From NCBI GenBank assembly GCA_903870275.1, contig CAIQCK010000106.1:1-64000 (forward strand): a DNA stretch of 64,000 nucleotides, in the 5' to 3' direction. Below are positions 45,183 to 58,784 of this stretch, piece after piece; the first letter of the stretch is position 1, and each line of letters starts with the position of its first letter. The DNA comes from an uncultured bacterium. GTDB taxonomy: Bacteria; Verrucomicrobiota; Verrucomicrobiia; CAIQCK01. The translations under genes and the position numbers were made by a program. A model generated the notes under the pieces. The model was not told where the DNA came from. It ran no database searches and was given only the letters and a program-made list of their open reading frames with translations.

Positions 45183-46601
45183 ATGAACAGGGAATGCCAG
45201 AATGGCAGTGTCATGAGTCGGCGCAGTTTTCTATCGCGGGCCGCCACGGCGACGGCCGCTGTTGCCGCTGCGGAGTTTGAACTGCTCGACTTCGCCTCTT
45301 CCCTCTACGCGGAAGCGCCCAAACCGCCCGGCGGACCGCGCGTGCGGGTGGTGTACGTGCGCCCCGACAAGGAACCGATCGTCAGTTGGCCCGGCGGCAA
45401 CTGCGACGTGCCGGCCCAGCAGGCGCTGTTCACACGCACGCTGCGCGACGCGGCGAAGAAACTCGGCGTCGAACTTGACGTGCGCGACACGCCGCTCTCC
45501 AAGCCGGAGGATGTCGCCGGCCTTCTGGCCGACCTGAAGCAATCGCCGCCGGACGGTCTCATCGTCGGTGCGATGAGCCTCGGCATGTGGAAGCCGGTCA
45601 ACGACATCGTCGAGAAGCGCGGCGACATCCCGACGGTCGTTTACAGCCACGTCAGCGGTTTCACCGCGCATTTCCAGTGCGGTCGCAAGACGCCGAAGAC
45701 GTTCCTGGGCGCTACGCCGGACGTGCAATGGCTGGAGACGGCCCTGCGCATGTTCAACACGTCGTGGCGGCTCAAGAATTCGCGCATTTTGATTCTGACC
45801 CAGAACGGTCCGGACGTGATGCTGCCGGCGTGGGGCACGGCGCTGCGCTTCACGGACCGCGCGCGGTTTGAACGGGAGTTGAAAAACGTCGCGGACACTC
45901 CGGAGGCGCGCGCCATCGCAAACCATTACGCGCGAAACGCCAAACGGATCATTGAGCCGTCGCGGCGCGAAATCCTCGACGCGGCCCGCAACTACATCGT
46001 TTGCCGCCGGCTCATGGAGGCGGAGCAATGCCACGGCATCTCCATCGCCTGTCTCGGCTGGCTCAACCCGGTTTGCATGGCGTTCTCGAAGTTGCTGGAC
46101 GAAGGCATCGTCGGCGGCTGCGAGGCGGACCGCAATGCCGTCATCAGTGAGTTGGTGGCGATCCATCTGCTGAACCGGCCCGGTTTCATCCAGGACCCGT
46201 CGCCCAACACGGTCAACAACACATTGATCGGCTCGCACTGCACCTGCGCGACAAGATTGGAGGGCCTGGACAAACCATATCGCGCGCCCTACTGGTTGCG
46301 CAGTTATCACACGCGCACCGGTTGCTCGATGGAGGTGATGTGGCCGATTGGCAAGGAAATCACGGTCATGATGGCCAGCGCGACGCAACCGACGATCATC
46401 GTCGGCACGGGCCGGGTGCGCGCGAACGTTACGCAACCGCCGACCGGCTGCTGCCGCACCGCCGTGGAGTTTGAGTTAAACGGCGTCGCCGACACACGCG
46501 ACGTGAAAGGTTTCCATCAACTTTTCCTGATGGGGAACCACGAACGGACAATCCAAACCTACGGCCAGCTTGCCGGGGTTGAAGTGAAAGCGATCACGTG
46601 A
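45183..46601 (+). CDS. Tat-exported L-fucose/L-arabinose isomerase-like protein
   Basis: About 472 residues. GAGGAGGT six bases upstream supports ATG 45183. The Tat signal is MSRRSFLSRAATATAAVAAA. The remainder reads like the FucI/AraA fold: RVRVVYVRPDKEPIVSWPGG, LLADLKQSPPDGLIVGAMSL, a helix-rich middle, ISIACLGWLNPVCMAFSKLL, GGCEADRNAVISELVAIHLL and a C-terminal beta domain with GTGRVRANVTQPPTGCCR. True FucI proteins act in the cytosol and bind Mn through Glu, Asp and His; those ligands cannot be matched with certainty here. Export makes a plain isomerase role doubtful, and sugar binding is an alternative. Confidence 0.65.
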   Translation: MNRECQNGSVMSRRSFLSRAATATAAVAAAEFELLDFASSLYAEAPKPPGGPRVRVVYVRPDKEPIVSWPGGNCDVPAQQALFTRTLRDAAKKLGVELDVRDTPLSKPEDVAGLLADLKQSPPDGLIVGAMSLGMWKPVNDIVEKRGDIPTVVYSHVSGFTAHFQCGRKTPKTFLGATPDVQWLETALRMFNTSWRLKNSRILILTQNGPDVMLPAWGTALRFTDRARFERELKNVADTPEARAIANHYARNAKRIIEPSRREILDAARNYIVCRRLMEAEQCHGISIACLGWLNPVCMAFSKLLDEGIVGGCEADRNAVISELVAIHLLNRPGFIQDPSPNTVNNTLIGSHCTCATRLEGLDKPYRAPYWLRSYHTRTGCSMEVMWPIGKEITVMMASATQPTIIVGTGRVRANVTQPPTGCCRTAVEFELNGVADTRDVKGFHQLFLMGNHERTIQTYGQLAGVEVKAIT

Positions 46602-46671
46602 AACCCCTGTCCGATGGCTCCGCAAATCCGACCCGCCGCGCCAACTGCGCGGCGTGGGCGATCTGATCGTT

Positions 46672-47463
46672 ATGAACACCAACTTCTTTGACCTCACCGG
46701 CCGCGTTGCCATCGTCACAGGAACCAGCCGCGGGCTGGGCCAGTATCTTGGCCGCGCGCTCGCCCGCGCCGGCGCGGACCTTGTCATCACCAGCCGCGAC
46801 GCGGCGGCGCTGGCGCCGTTTCAACGGGAAATCGAATCGCTCGGACGCCGCGCGTTGCCGCTGGCGCTCGACGTGCGCGACCACGGCAGCATCCAGCGGG
46901 CGGTCGCCGCCGCTGTCGCGCATTACGGCCAGATTGACGTTCTGGTGAACAATGCCGGCTGCAATGTCCGCAAGCCGGCGCTCGACGTGACGTGGGACGA
47001 CTGGAACCTCGTGCTCGACACCAACCTGCGCGGCACGTTTTTCGTCGCCCAGGCCGTGGCGCGGCACATGATCGCGCGGAAATACGGCCGCATCATCAAC
47101 ATCGGCTCCGTGACAAGCGTCGCCGGCTACGCGGGACTCGGCCCTTACGGCGCGAGCCGCGGCGGCGTGAAGCAGCTCACCATGAGCCTTGCCGACGATT
47201 GGGGCGTCCACGGCATCACCGTGAACTGTCTTGCGCCCGGCTGGTTCAAGACCGCGCAAAACGCCGTGATGTATGAGAACAAGGAGTGGGTCGAGTATCT
47301 CTGCGACCGCATCCCGCTCAAGCGCCCCGGCCAGCCGCAGGACCTCGACGGCGCGGTGGTGTTCCTGGCGTCGGAAGCGAGCGGCTACGTCACCGGCCAG
47401 ACACTGCTCGTGGACGGCGGCATCTCCACCGGCGCGACGCGGGCGCTGCCGAAAAAGAAGTAA
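46672..47463 (+). CDS. SDR-family oxidoreductase with Tyr-x3-Arg in place of Tyr-x3-Lys
   Basis: 263 residues from ATG 46672; this start gives the usual short N-terminus before GRVAIVTGTSRGLGQYLG, the cofactor motif TGxxxGxG. NNAG and the catalytic Ser (IINIGSVTSVAG) are present. The active-site Tyr lies in GPYGASRGGV, where the lysine normally four residues on is Arg. The C-terminal APGWFKTAQ and VDGG motifs are normal. Gluconate 5-dehydrogenase-like SDRs are the closest match by eye. The Arg could lower or alter catalysis. It is the last gene of the sugar cluster. The promoter-like repeat A begins 20 bp downstream. Confidence 0.85.
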   Translation: MNTNFFDLTGRVAIVTGTSRGLGQYLGRALARAGADLVITSRDAAALAPFQREIESLGRRALPLALDVRDHGSIQRAVAAAVAHYGQIDVLVNNAGCNVRKPALDVTWDDWNLVLDTNLRGTFFVAQAVARHMIARKYGRIINIGSVTSVAGYAGLGPYGASRGGVKQLTMSLADDWGVHGITVNCLAPGWFKTAQNAVMYENKEWVEYLCDRIPLKRPGQPQDLDGAVVFLASEASGYVTGQTLLVDGGISTGATRALPKKK

Positions 47464-47491
47464 AGGCGAGCAAGAGTGAGCGCAGATTTCC

Positions 47492-47520
47492 TGTAACATT
47501 TTCGCCGTTTTGCCTCTGTA
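47492..47520 (+). promoter_or_regulatory. ECF-type promoter-like repeat A
   Basis: TGTAACA at 47492-47498, a 16-bp spacer and TCTGTA at 47515-47520, preceded by GCAGATTTCC and followed by GAAGGTGTAT. The spacing equals that of copies B-E. The ATG found in other copies is ATA here, so no leader ORF forms. The first gene downstream is the methyltransferase at 47563. Promoter function is inferred from conservation. Confidence 0.6.
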
Positions 47521-47562
47521 GAAGGTGTATAAATTTCATAACTTCACAGGACAACGTGAGCG

Positions 47563-48336
47563 ATGACCACGAGCAAACCCCACAAAACGGAATGGTTCGA
47601 CAATGAAGCGTTCTGGCGGGAACTGTATCCGTTCATGTTTCCCGCCCAAAAGTTCACGGATGCGGAGGAGCAAGTCGAACCGGTTCTGAAGCTAACCCGC
47701 CCCACGGGCAAAGCGGTGCTTGATCTTTGTTGCGGGCCGGGCCGGTTTGCGGTGGCGCTGGCCAAACGCGGCTTTCGCGTGACGGGTGTGGACAAGACGC
47801 GCTTCCTGCTCGATAAAGCCCGCGCCAAGGCCCGGGCGGCGAAAGTGAAGATTGAATGGGTTCGGGCGGACATGCGGGACTTCGTGCGGCCTGGCGCGTT
47901 TGATCTGGCGATCAGCATGTTCACCTCGTTCGGTTATTTTGATGAGAAGCGGGATGATGTGGCGGTGCTGCGGAATATTTTCACCAGTCTCAAGCCCGGC
48001 GGTGCCTGCCTGATTGACGTGGTCGGCAAGGAGAAGCTGGCGAAGGTATTTCAGCCGACGAGTTCCGAGCGGCTGCCCGACGGCGCGCTGTTGGTGCAAC
48101 GCCACGAAATTTTCGATGATTGGACCCGGGTGCGCAATGAGTGGACCCTGCTCCGCAAAAGCCGGTCGAAAACGTTCCGGTTTCACCACACGATCTATTC
48201 CGGGCAGGAGCTGGCGGATCGGCTGACACAAGCCGGCTTTGCTGCCGTCAAACTTTACGGCGACTTGTGTGGCAGCGCCTACGGTCCGGACGCGCGGCGC
48301 CTGGTGGCCGTGGCGCGCAAGCCAAAGAATCCTTAG
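47563..48336 (+). CDS. Class I SAM-dependent methyltransferase
   Basis: 257 residues. Motif I is LDLCCGPGRFAVALAKRG, followed by the acidic VTGVDKTRFLLDKAR that binds the ribose, a motif II-like segment (WVRADMRDFVRPG), and motif III-like SMFTSFGYFDEKRDDVAVLR. The C-terminal part is beta-rich (FRFHHTIYSGQELADRL). The fold is the Methyltransf_25 type; the methyl acceptor is unknown. No strong ribosome site is visible. It is downstream of promoter-like repeat A, and the acetyltransferase gene starts 5 bp after its stop, which gives a two-gene operon of group-transfer enzymes. Confidence 0.8.
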   Translation: MTTSKPHKTEWFDNEAFWRELYPFMFPAQKFTDAEEQVEPVLKLTRPTGKAVLDLCCGPGRFAVALAKRGFRVTGVDKTRFLLDKARAKARAAKVKIEWVRADMRDFVRPGAFDLAISMFTSFGYFDEKRDDVAVLRNIFTSLKPGGACLIDVVGKEKLAKVFQPTSSERLPDGALLVQRHEIFDDWTRVRNEWTLLRKSRSKTFRFHHTIYSGQELADRLTQAGFAAVKLYGDLCGSAYGPDARRLVAVARKPKNP

Positions 48337-48341
48337 CCGCC

Positions 48342-48884
48342 ATGGAAACGCAACGACTCCGTCTGATCGAGCCGACGCTGGAGTTGGAGCGGGCGTATCG
48401 GGATTATCTGCGCGAGTTCATCGAGGCGGGTGAGGAGAAAAATATGTATCACCGCCCGGAAGAAACGGCGGACGTGGCGGCGTGCATCCGCAAACTCCAG
48501 GACCACGCGAGAGGCGTCAACCTTCCGCAGGATCAAGTACCCTACTCGGCCTACTGGGCGCTTTCGGAAGCCGGCGAACTGGTGGGCGAGATTGAGATTC
48601 GCCCCCGGCTGACGCCCGCTTTTGAGGATATGGGAGGGCACATCGGTTTCTCAGTGCGGCCCGGCCAGCGGCGAAAAGGTTACGCAACTCAAATGCTGGC
48701 GATGATGCTGGAAAAGGCCCGCGTCATGGGACTGAGGCGGGTTTTGCTCACTTGCGACCGCGCGAACATCGGCTCGGCCCGAACGATCCAGAAAAACGGC
48801 GGCAAGCTGTTCAGCGAATCCGTCGCCTGGAACGGCCAGTTGGCCTTGCGATACTGGATTGATCTTCCGCCGCAGGAAAAGTGA
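48342..48884 (+). CDS. GNAT-family N-acetyltransferase 1
   Basis: 180 residues. The start at ATG 48342 lies 5 bp after the methyltransferase stop. The N-terminus METQRLRLIEPTLELERAY and the middle GELVGEIEIRPR are typical of RimJ/RimL-like acetyltransferases. The acetyl-CoA loop appears as RRKGYATQML (RxxGxG/A pattern), followed by RVLLTCDRANIGSARTIQKN, the usual motif B with Asn. The C-terminus ends LALRYWIDL. Its stop codon lies inside repeat B's conserved upstream flank. A scrap of a related gene tail precedes repeat C. Confidence 0.8.
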   Translation: METQRLRLIEPTLELERAYRDYLREFIEAGEEKNMYHRPEETADVAACIRKLQDHARGVNLPQDQVPYSAYWALSEAGELVGEIEIRPRLTPAFEDMGGHIGFSVRPGQRRKGYATQMLAMMLEKARVMGLRRVLLTCDRANIGSARTIQKNGGKLFSESVAWNGQLALRYWIDLPPQEK

Positions 48885-48902
48885 TTGTGGACGCAGATTT
48901 CC

Positions 48903-48931
48903 TGTAACAAATTCCCGGTTTTGGCTCTGTA
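48903..48931 (+). promoter_or_regulatory. ECF-type promoter-like repeat B
   Basis: TGTAACA at 48903-48909, 16 bp, TCTGTA at 48926-48931, then GAAGGTGAATGAATG. The flank GTGGACGCAGATTTCC is shared with copies C and D. The short frame at 48940 and the exported protein at 49023 follow. Confidence 0.65.
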
Positions 48932-48939
48932 GAAGGTGA

Positions 48940-49026
48940 ATGAATGGCCCATACCCCGTTATATTTGGCGATCCTACGCGCCTGATTCAGTGGAACCAAC
49001 AACATCCACCGGAATTCAAGCCATGA
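48940..49026 (+). CDS. Possible 28-residue leader ORF overlapping the next gene
   Basis: The ATG carried by repeat B starts a 28-codon frame (MNGPYPVIFGDPTRLIQ and on) whose TGA at 49024-49026 overlaps the ATG at 49023 of the exported protein in an ATGA arrangement. The same position in other copies starts the kinase or short frames. It could act in translational coupling or simply be a remnant. No family match. Translation is unproven. Confidence 0.3.
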   Translation: MNGPYPVIFGDPTRLIQWNQQHPPEFKP

Positions 49027-49538
49027 ATCACAATGACACATCTTCAACAAACACCGTCGCCACCGTGGTCAAATGGATTGTCCCTCTTGCCTTGATGCTG
49101 ACGGCTTGGAACTTGCGAGCAGACGAGAGCGCCGTAACACCGACGATGGCGGGTCACTGGGAAGGGAACGCCCGGATCATCGTTTCCTGGTGCCACCAAA
49201 CGAACCTTCCCGTTTCGGTGGACATCCGTGCCGATGGCAGCGTGACGGGGAAAGTGGGCGATGCCAAACTCATCGGGGGGCGTTTTCAGTCGAACCGCGG
49301 CTGGCTGGGCCGCATGTTCAATCTGTACTCCGACTACATTATTACGGGCAACCTCGACGGCGCCATCGTGTCGGTTGAAGGCATCATACGCGAGAGCGTC
49401 AAGATGCCGCTCGATTTTAACGGCGGCGTTTTCAAAGGAGGAGTTCACACCAGCGGCTCGAAGCTCGTTGAAAAGGACCAATGGAAGGAGAAGATGATAT
49501 TCAGCGCGGCCTCTCTCACCCTGACTCGTTCACCATGA
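49023..49538 (+). CDS. Small exported protein, beta-rich
   Basis: 171 residues with an N-terminal signal/anchor (VVKWIVPLALMLTAWNLRA). The mature domain repeats short strands: TMAGHWEGNARIIVSW, LPVSVDIRADGSVTGKVG, LDGAIVSVEGIIRES and MPLDFNGGVFKGGVHT. These suggest a small beta-barrel or sandwich similar to periplasmic stress-related proteins. It has one mature cysteine. The ATG overlaps the stop of the leader frame begun by repeat B. It is a single gene, probably driven by that repeat. Function unknown. Confidence 0.65.
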   Translation: MNHNDTSSTNTVATVVKWIVPLALMLTAWNLRADESAVTPTMAGHWEGNARIIVSWCHQTNLPVSVDIRADGSVTGKVGDAKLIGGRFQSNRGWLGRMFNLYSDYIITGNLDGAIVSVEGIIRESVKMPLDFNGGVFKGGVHTSGSKLVEKDQWKEKMIFSAASLTLTRSP

Positions 49539-49860
49539 TGCCGTCTGGCAAGAATGCGCCGGCGAAGCGGGCAGGCACTTCGCACGAAATGACCGCCCTT
49601 GTCGAAGTGCGGCGTTCGATTCCCACATGAGGTTCCGCGCTGAAAAATAATTCCTATTTATTTGAAAGATTTGCGTCCGAGCCGCGATTAACTGAACGTA
49701 ATATTCGACCTGGAAAACGCAGGACGATCCCCGGCTGCGCGCGCCATCTTTCCATCGCCGGGCGCAGTGAATTAATCCTGTTGAGGCGTAAGTAAATGGC
49801 AGAGAAGGATGTGGAGAAGCATGTGCGGCAATTCATCTGCACATTGAAAGGACACGGATC
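49539..49860. other. Intergenic, no gene seen
   Basis: 322 bp without a readable frame. An AT-rich patch (AAAAATAATTCCTATTTATTTG) lies at about 49643-49664, and AAAGGACAC before 49861 is the ribosome site of the next gene. No copy of the promoter-like repeat is present. Confidence 0.45.
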
Positions 49861-50727
49861 ATGACGCCCGAAGAAATCACACGTCAGCTTCAAGGCATCG
49901 CCGACGCCAGCGACGATTTTCCGGCAAAGTCCAACCACCTTACCGAATCGTGGTTGGCGGCCCGGGTGGGGAATGAAGCGGTGGAGCCAATTCTGCGATT
50001 CATGGAGGAACACCCGCAGATCGACTATGGCACGCCCGGTGCGCTGGTGCACTTCGTCGAGTGTTTCGGCAAGAAGGACTACGACGACAAGCTCCTGGCA
50101 TCCGTGGAACGGAAGCCTGTGACACACACCGTGTGGATGCTGAATCGCATAATCAATGCGGCGGAATCTCCGCAGGAACTGGAGCCGCTGGTGGCCGCCA
50201 TGGACCGGGTGACGCGGAATCCTCGGGCGGATGCGGAGACGGTGCAGTCGGCAACGGAGTTTCTGGAAGGCTTGGCGGAATCCAGTCAGAACACCGAAAA
50301 GCCCAGGCCGAGGAACACCGTTTTTTCAATCCAGAAGCTCACAAAGATGCAGAAGATAGGCCTGTGTGTGTTCGTTTTGCTCTGCATAATACCCGCTCTC
50401 GAAATGAACGGATTCGGTTTGGGGATACCCTTCACATTCCCGACCGCGCTGGCTTGCGCCTCGGTCGGCGGCGCGATCGGCGGATTGCTGTTCTGCCCGC
50501 GGCCGCCGCTGGCGGGTCTGATTGGCGGTCTGCTGGCGGGCCTTGGCGGATTGGTCGCGATCTATTTTTATACCCAGCACCGGGAGAGCGTCTCGCATGT
50601 GGAGTTGGCGGTTGTGCAGTGCATGGCTTCCCTTCCCGGTTACCTCGCCGGAGCCTGGCTCAAGAAGGCGCTGTCACGAGATCCTGAGGGCAGCCACCCC
50701 GACGCCGTTTCCGACAGGGCTGGCTGA
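49861..50727 (+). CDS. Membrane protein with soluble helical N-terminal domain
   Basis: 288 residues; start supported by AAAGGACAC upstream. Residues 1-150 form a soluble helical domain (MTPEEITRQLQGIADASDDF, EAVEPILRFMEEHPQIDYG) with a HEAT-like feel and many acidic residues. Residues 165-265 hold about four hydrophobic segments (IGLCVFVLLCIIPALEM, Gly-rich ALACASVGGAIGGLLFC, GLIGGLLAGLGGLVAIYFY, and MASLPGYLAGAW). The C-terminus is polar. I recognise no family. Confidence 0.6.
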   Translation: MTPEEITRQLQGIADASDDFPAKSNHLTESWLAARVGNEAVEPILRFMEEHPQIDYGTPGALVHFVECFGKKDYDDKLLASVERKPVTHTVWMLNRIINAAESPQELEPLVAAMDRVTRNPRADAETVQSATEFLEGLAESSQNTEKPRPRNTVFSIQKLTKMQKIGLCVFVLLCIIPALEMNGFGLGIPFTFPTALACASVGGAIGGLLFCPRPPLAGLIGGLLAGLGGLVAIYFYTQHRESVSHVELAVVQCMASLPGYLAGAWLKKALSRDPEGSHPDAVSDRAG

Positions 50728-50924
50728 TGATGGTTTGGTTGACGACCAACACGGCGAATACTTTTCTGTTGTACCCGTAAGCCACTCGAAAAACACCATG
50801 CACTGGCAATTTCATTTCATAACCGGCATGGCGGTTCTCATTGCTGCGGTCGCGTTCGCTGCGGAGACCGCCAGCGGCCGTGGCCCAGTCGTGGATCGTC
50901 AAGCATCACGACCGGAATCCTAAA

Positions 50925-51338
50925 ATGACCAACGAACCCAACACCGCAACAGAGGTTGAGCAGATCAAGAGGCAGCAGACACTGATTATTCGAGCGGCGC
51001 AGATTTCACTTTCGCTCATCCTCCTGACGCTTGCCGGCGCATGCGTCCGAGCCGCGCTCGTTATTCCGGCGATGACCCGCATCTTCCAAGACTTCGACGC
51101 AGTTCTGCCGTTGGTCACGCAGTGGGTGATGGGGCACGCGGGAGTTTTCATTGTGACGCCTGTCCTGCTGGCCGCGCTGGGTCTGGGCCTGTTGTTTTTC
51201 GCGCGGGCGAAGGGCCTTGGCATTATCGCGGCGACCGTCATCATCGTGGTTCTCTTTGTGCAGTGGCAGTTCTCCGTATCCGTGATGCTGTCGCCGCTCA
51301 TGCAGCTTCTCAGCCGGCTGGGAGATTCTCCGAAATGA
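50925..51338 (+). CDS. Small membrane protein, three transmembrane segments
   Basis: 137 residues from ATG 50925. After a polar start (MTNEPNTATEVEQIKRQQ) come three hydrophobic segments: ISLSLILLTLAGACVRAALV, AGVFIVTPVLLAALGLGLLF and LGIIAATVIIVVLFVQW. The loop FQDFDAVLPLVTQWVMG resembles a short motif often seen in small membrane proteins and type II secretion F proteins of this phylum, but no full domain is present. It lies between the preceding membrane protein and the GNAT scrap before the kinase. Function unknown. Confidence 0.6.
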   Translation: MTNEPNTATEVEQIKRQQTLIIRAAQISLSLILLTLAGACVRAALVIPAMTRIFQDFDAVLPLVTQWVMGHAGVFIVTPVLLAALGLGLLFFARAKGLGIIAATVIIVVLFVQWQFSVSVMLSPLMQLLSRLGDSPK

Positions 51339-51390
51339 TGTCTGGCTAGGGTGTTCCCGGTGGCTTTGGCTCAATTTGTCAGGTGGCTCA

Positions 51391-51432
51391 CTTCGCGATA
51401 CCGGATTGATCTTCTGGTCGGAGAAGAAGTGA
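51391..51432 (+). pseudogene. GNAT gene tail remnant before repeat C
   Basis: CGATAC, then GATTGATCTTC and GAAGTGAT match the end of acetyltransferase gene 1 (48846-48884) with one small length change, including the stop codon. The rest of such a gene is absent upstream. Repeat C follows directly, as repeat B follows the intact gene. The remnant indicates that a gene tail was copied together with the repeat. Confidence 0.5.
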
Positions 51433-51450
51433 TCGTGGACGCAGATTCCT

Positions 51451-51479
51451 TGTAACAAATTCTCGGTTTCGCTTCTGAG
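51451..51479 (+). promoter_or_regulatory. ECF-type promoter-like repeat C
   Basis: TGTAACA at 51451-51457, 16 bp, TCTGAG at 51474-51479, then GAGGGTGTATG, whose ATG at 51488 is the kinase start. If TCTGAG is the -10 element, transcription would begin within a few bases of that ATG, giving a leaderless or nearly leaderless transcript. Confidence 0.65.
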
Positions 51480-51487
51480 GAGGGTGT

Positions 51488-57490
<6,003 letters not shown>

Positions 57491-57531
57491 CCGTGCAGGA
57501 TGACAACGGAATCGTGTAAAGAGAGCCAGAC

Positions 57532-58050
57532 ATGAAAGTCCTGATCCCAACCCTCGTGGTGGCGACGGCACTGGCTGCCGCCTCGATGGCCGCCGAGCTG
57601 ATTACCGTCGAAGCCAAATTCATCGAGTCCAGCCAGGGAGCCATTCCGCACGACTTCGCAAAACTGGCCCAGCGAAAGGACATTGATGTGCTGAGTGCGC
57701 CACGCGTCACCACCAAGGCAGGCCAGCAGGCGCAGATCGAATGCACGCGCGAATATCTGCCGGCAAGTGTCGCGCCGGGCAGCTTCCAGCCCGTGCATAT
57801 CGGCACGACGGTTTTCATCCGACCGTATCTCAAAGGCGACAGAATCGCCTACACCGCCCGCATCAACGTTTCGGATCCTGTCCCTGACAAGGATTTGGAC
57901 AAGCAGACGATGCGCATTGAAACCACGTCCCATGATCTCTACGTTTCCGGCGCCCTGAAAGACGGTGATGAAGTCTGGTTCGATTTCGCCGCGCCGATCA
58001 ACGGGAAGAAGCTCGCTGTCTGGTTCCGGTTCAAACAGGAAGCCCCCTGA
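57532..58050 (+). CDS. Small exported secretin-domain-like protein
   Basis: 172 residues with a signal peptide (MKVLIPTLVVATALAAASMA). The mature part reads like a piece of a type II/III secretin: ITVEAKFIESSQG, then IDVLSAPRVTTKAGQQAQIE (the family's vlSxPrvtTxxgqxAxi motif), and a beta-rich end DGDEVWFDFAAPINGKK. It lacks a membrane-spanning secretin ring, so it is a stand-alone domain, perhaps a periplasmic partner. It starts 41 bp after the kinase stop on the same strand and may share its transcript. Confidence 0.6.
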   Translation: MKVLIPTLVVATALAAASMAAELITVEAKFIESSQGAIPHDFAKLAQRKDIDVLSAPRVTTKAGQQAQIECTREYLPASVAPGSFQPVHIGTTVFIRPYLKGDRIAYTARINVSDPVPDKDLDKQTMRIETTSHDLYVSGALKDGDEVWFDFAAPINGKKLAVWFRFKQEAP

Positions 58051-58178
58051 CAACACGCTGGCGCAAGGACCACGCTCACAAAGTAATTCCACCATGTCCC
58101 AAAGCGAACGATGCCGCCATCGTTGAACAATGGCCGAAGCGGAGCAACACGAATGCGACAGCGAAAGTCATCTCTGCA

Positions 58179-58688
58179 ATGACGATACGCCCCGTCACGG
58201 AGTCGGATCGGGATTGGGCGGCGGCCTTGGTGGCTCATTACTTCGGCACGCCGGAAATCATCTCGCGTGGAGTCCGGCATGACACGCGTTCGTTGCCCGG
58301 ACTGCTGGCTGAGGACAAGGGAAAGCAGATGGGGCTAGTTCACCATCGCATCCAAGGCGCGCGTTGCGAGGTCGTGACCCTGATCGTGCTGCGTCCCCGC
58401 CAGGGACTGGGACGGCGGTTGCTGGAGGCGTTGGGGTCGCTTGCTCGCGCGAGCGGTTGCCGCTGCCTCTGGCTTGTCACCACGAATGAGAATCGCCCGG
58501 CGCAGCGGTTTTACGAGGCGCTCGGCTGGCGGCGGGTTGCGGTTCACCGCGGCGCCGTGACGGCGGCACGCCGCCTGAAGCCCGAAATACCCGAACGCGC
58601 TGACGATGGCACACCCATCGAGGACGAGATTGAGTATGAGTTCAGATTGGACACCGCAGAACCGGCGCTCTTGCTGAAGAAGAAGTGA
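58179..58688 (+). CDS. GNAT-family N-acetyltransferase 2
   Basis: 169 residues. The opening MTIRPVTESDRDWAAALV is the standard GNAT first strand. The acetyl-CoA pocket is LRPRQGLGRRLLEAL (RxxGxG/A), followed by CLWLVTTNENRPAQRFYEAL with the conserved Asn and Tyr. The tail is Glu/Asp-rich and ends LLKKK. The substrate is unknown. Its stop codon lies inside the shared flank of repeat D, as for GNAT 1 and repeat B. No strong ribosome site is seen. Confidence 0.8.
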   Translation: MTIRPVTESDRDWAAALVAHYFGTPEIISRGVRHDTRSLPGLLAEDKGKQMGLVHHRIQGARCEVVTLIVLRPRQGLGRRLLEALGSLARASGCRCLWLVTTNENRPAQRFYEALGWRRVAVHRGAVTAARRLKPEIPERADDGTPIEDEIEYEFRLDTAEPALLLKKK

Positions 58689-58706
58689 TCACGGACGCAG
58701 ATTTCC

Positions 58707-58735
58707 TGTGACAAATCCTCGGTTTTGGCTCTGTA
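58707..58735 (+). promoter_or_regulatory. ECF-type promoter-like repeat D
   Basis: TGTGACA at 58707-58713 (one change from TGTAACA), 16 bp, TCTGTA at 58730-58735, then GAAGGTGTATGAATG. The flank ACGGACGCAGATTTCC is shared with other copies. It precedes a 12-codon frame and the S41 protease at 58785. Confidence 0.65.
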
Positions 58736-58743
58736 GAAGGTGT

Positions 58744-58782
58744 ATGAATGTGACAACACCGCGTAGTCCGAGGAAGAGATAA
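58744..58782 (+). CDS. Possible 12-residue leader ORF ending 2 bp before the protease start
   Basis: The ATG of repeat D opens MNVTTPRSPRKR and stops with TAA at 58780-58782, two bases before ATG 58785. The spacing would allow translational coupling. It may only be a relic of the repeat. No other evidence for translation. Confidence 0.25.
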   Translation: MNVTTPRSPRKR

Positions 58783-58784
58783 AC

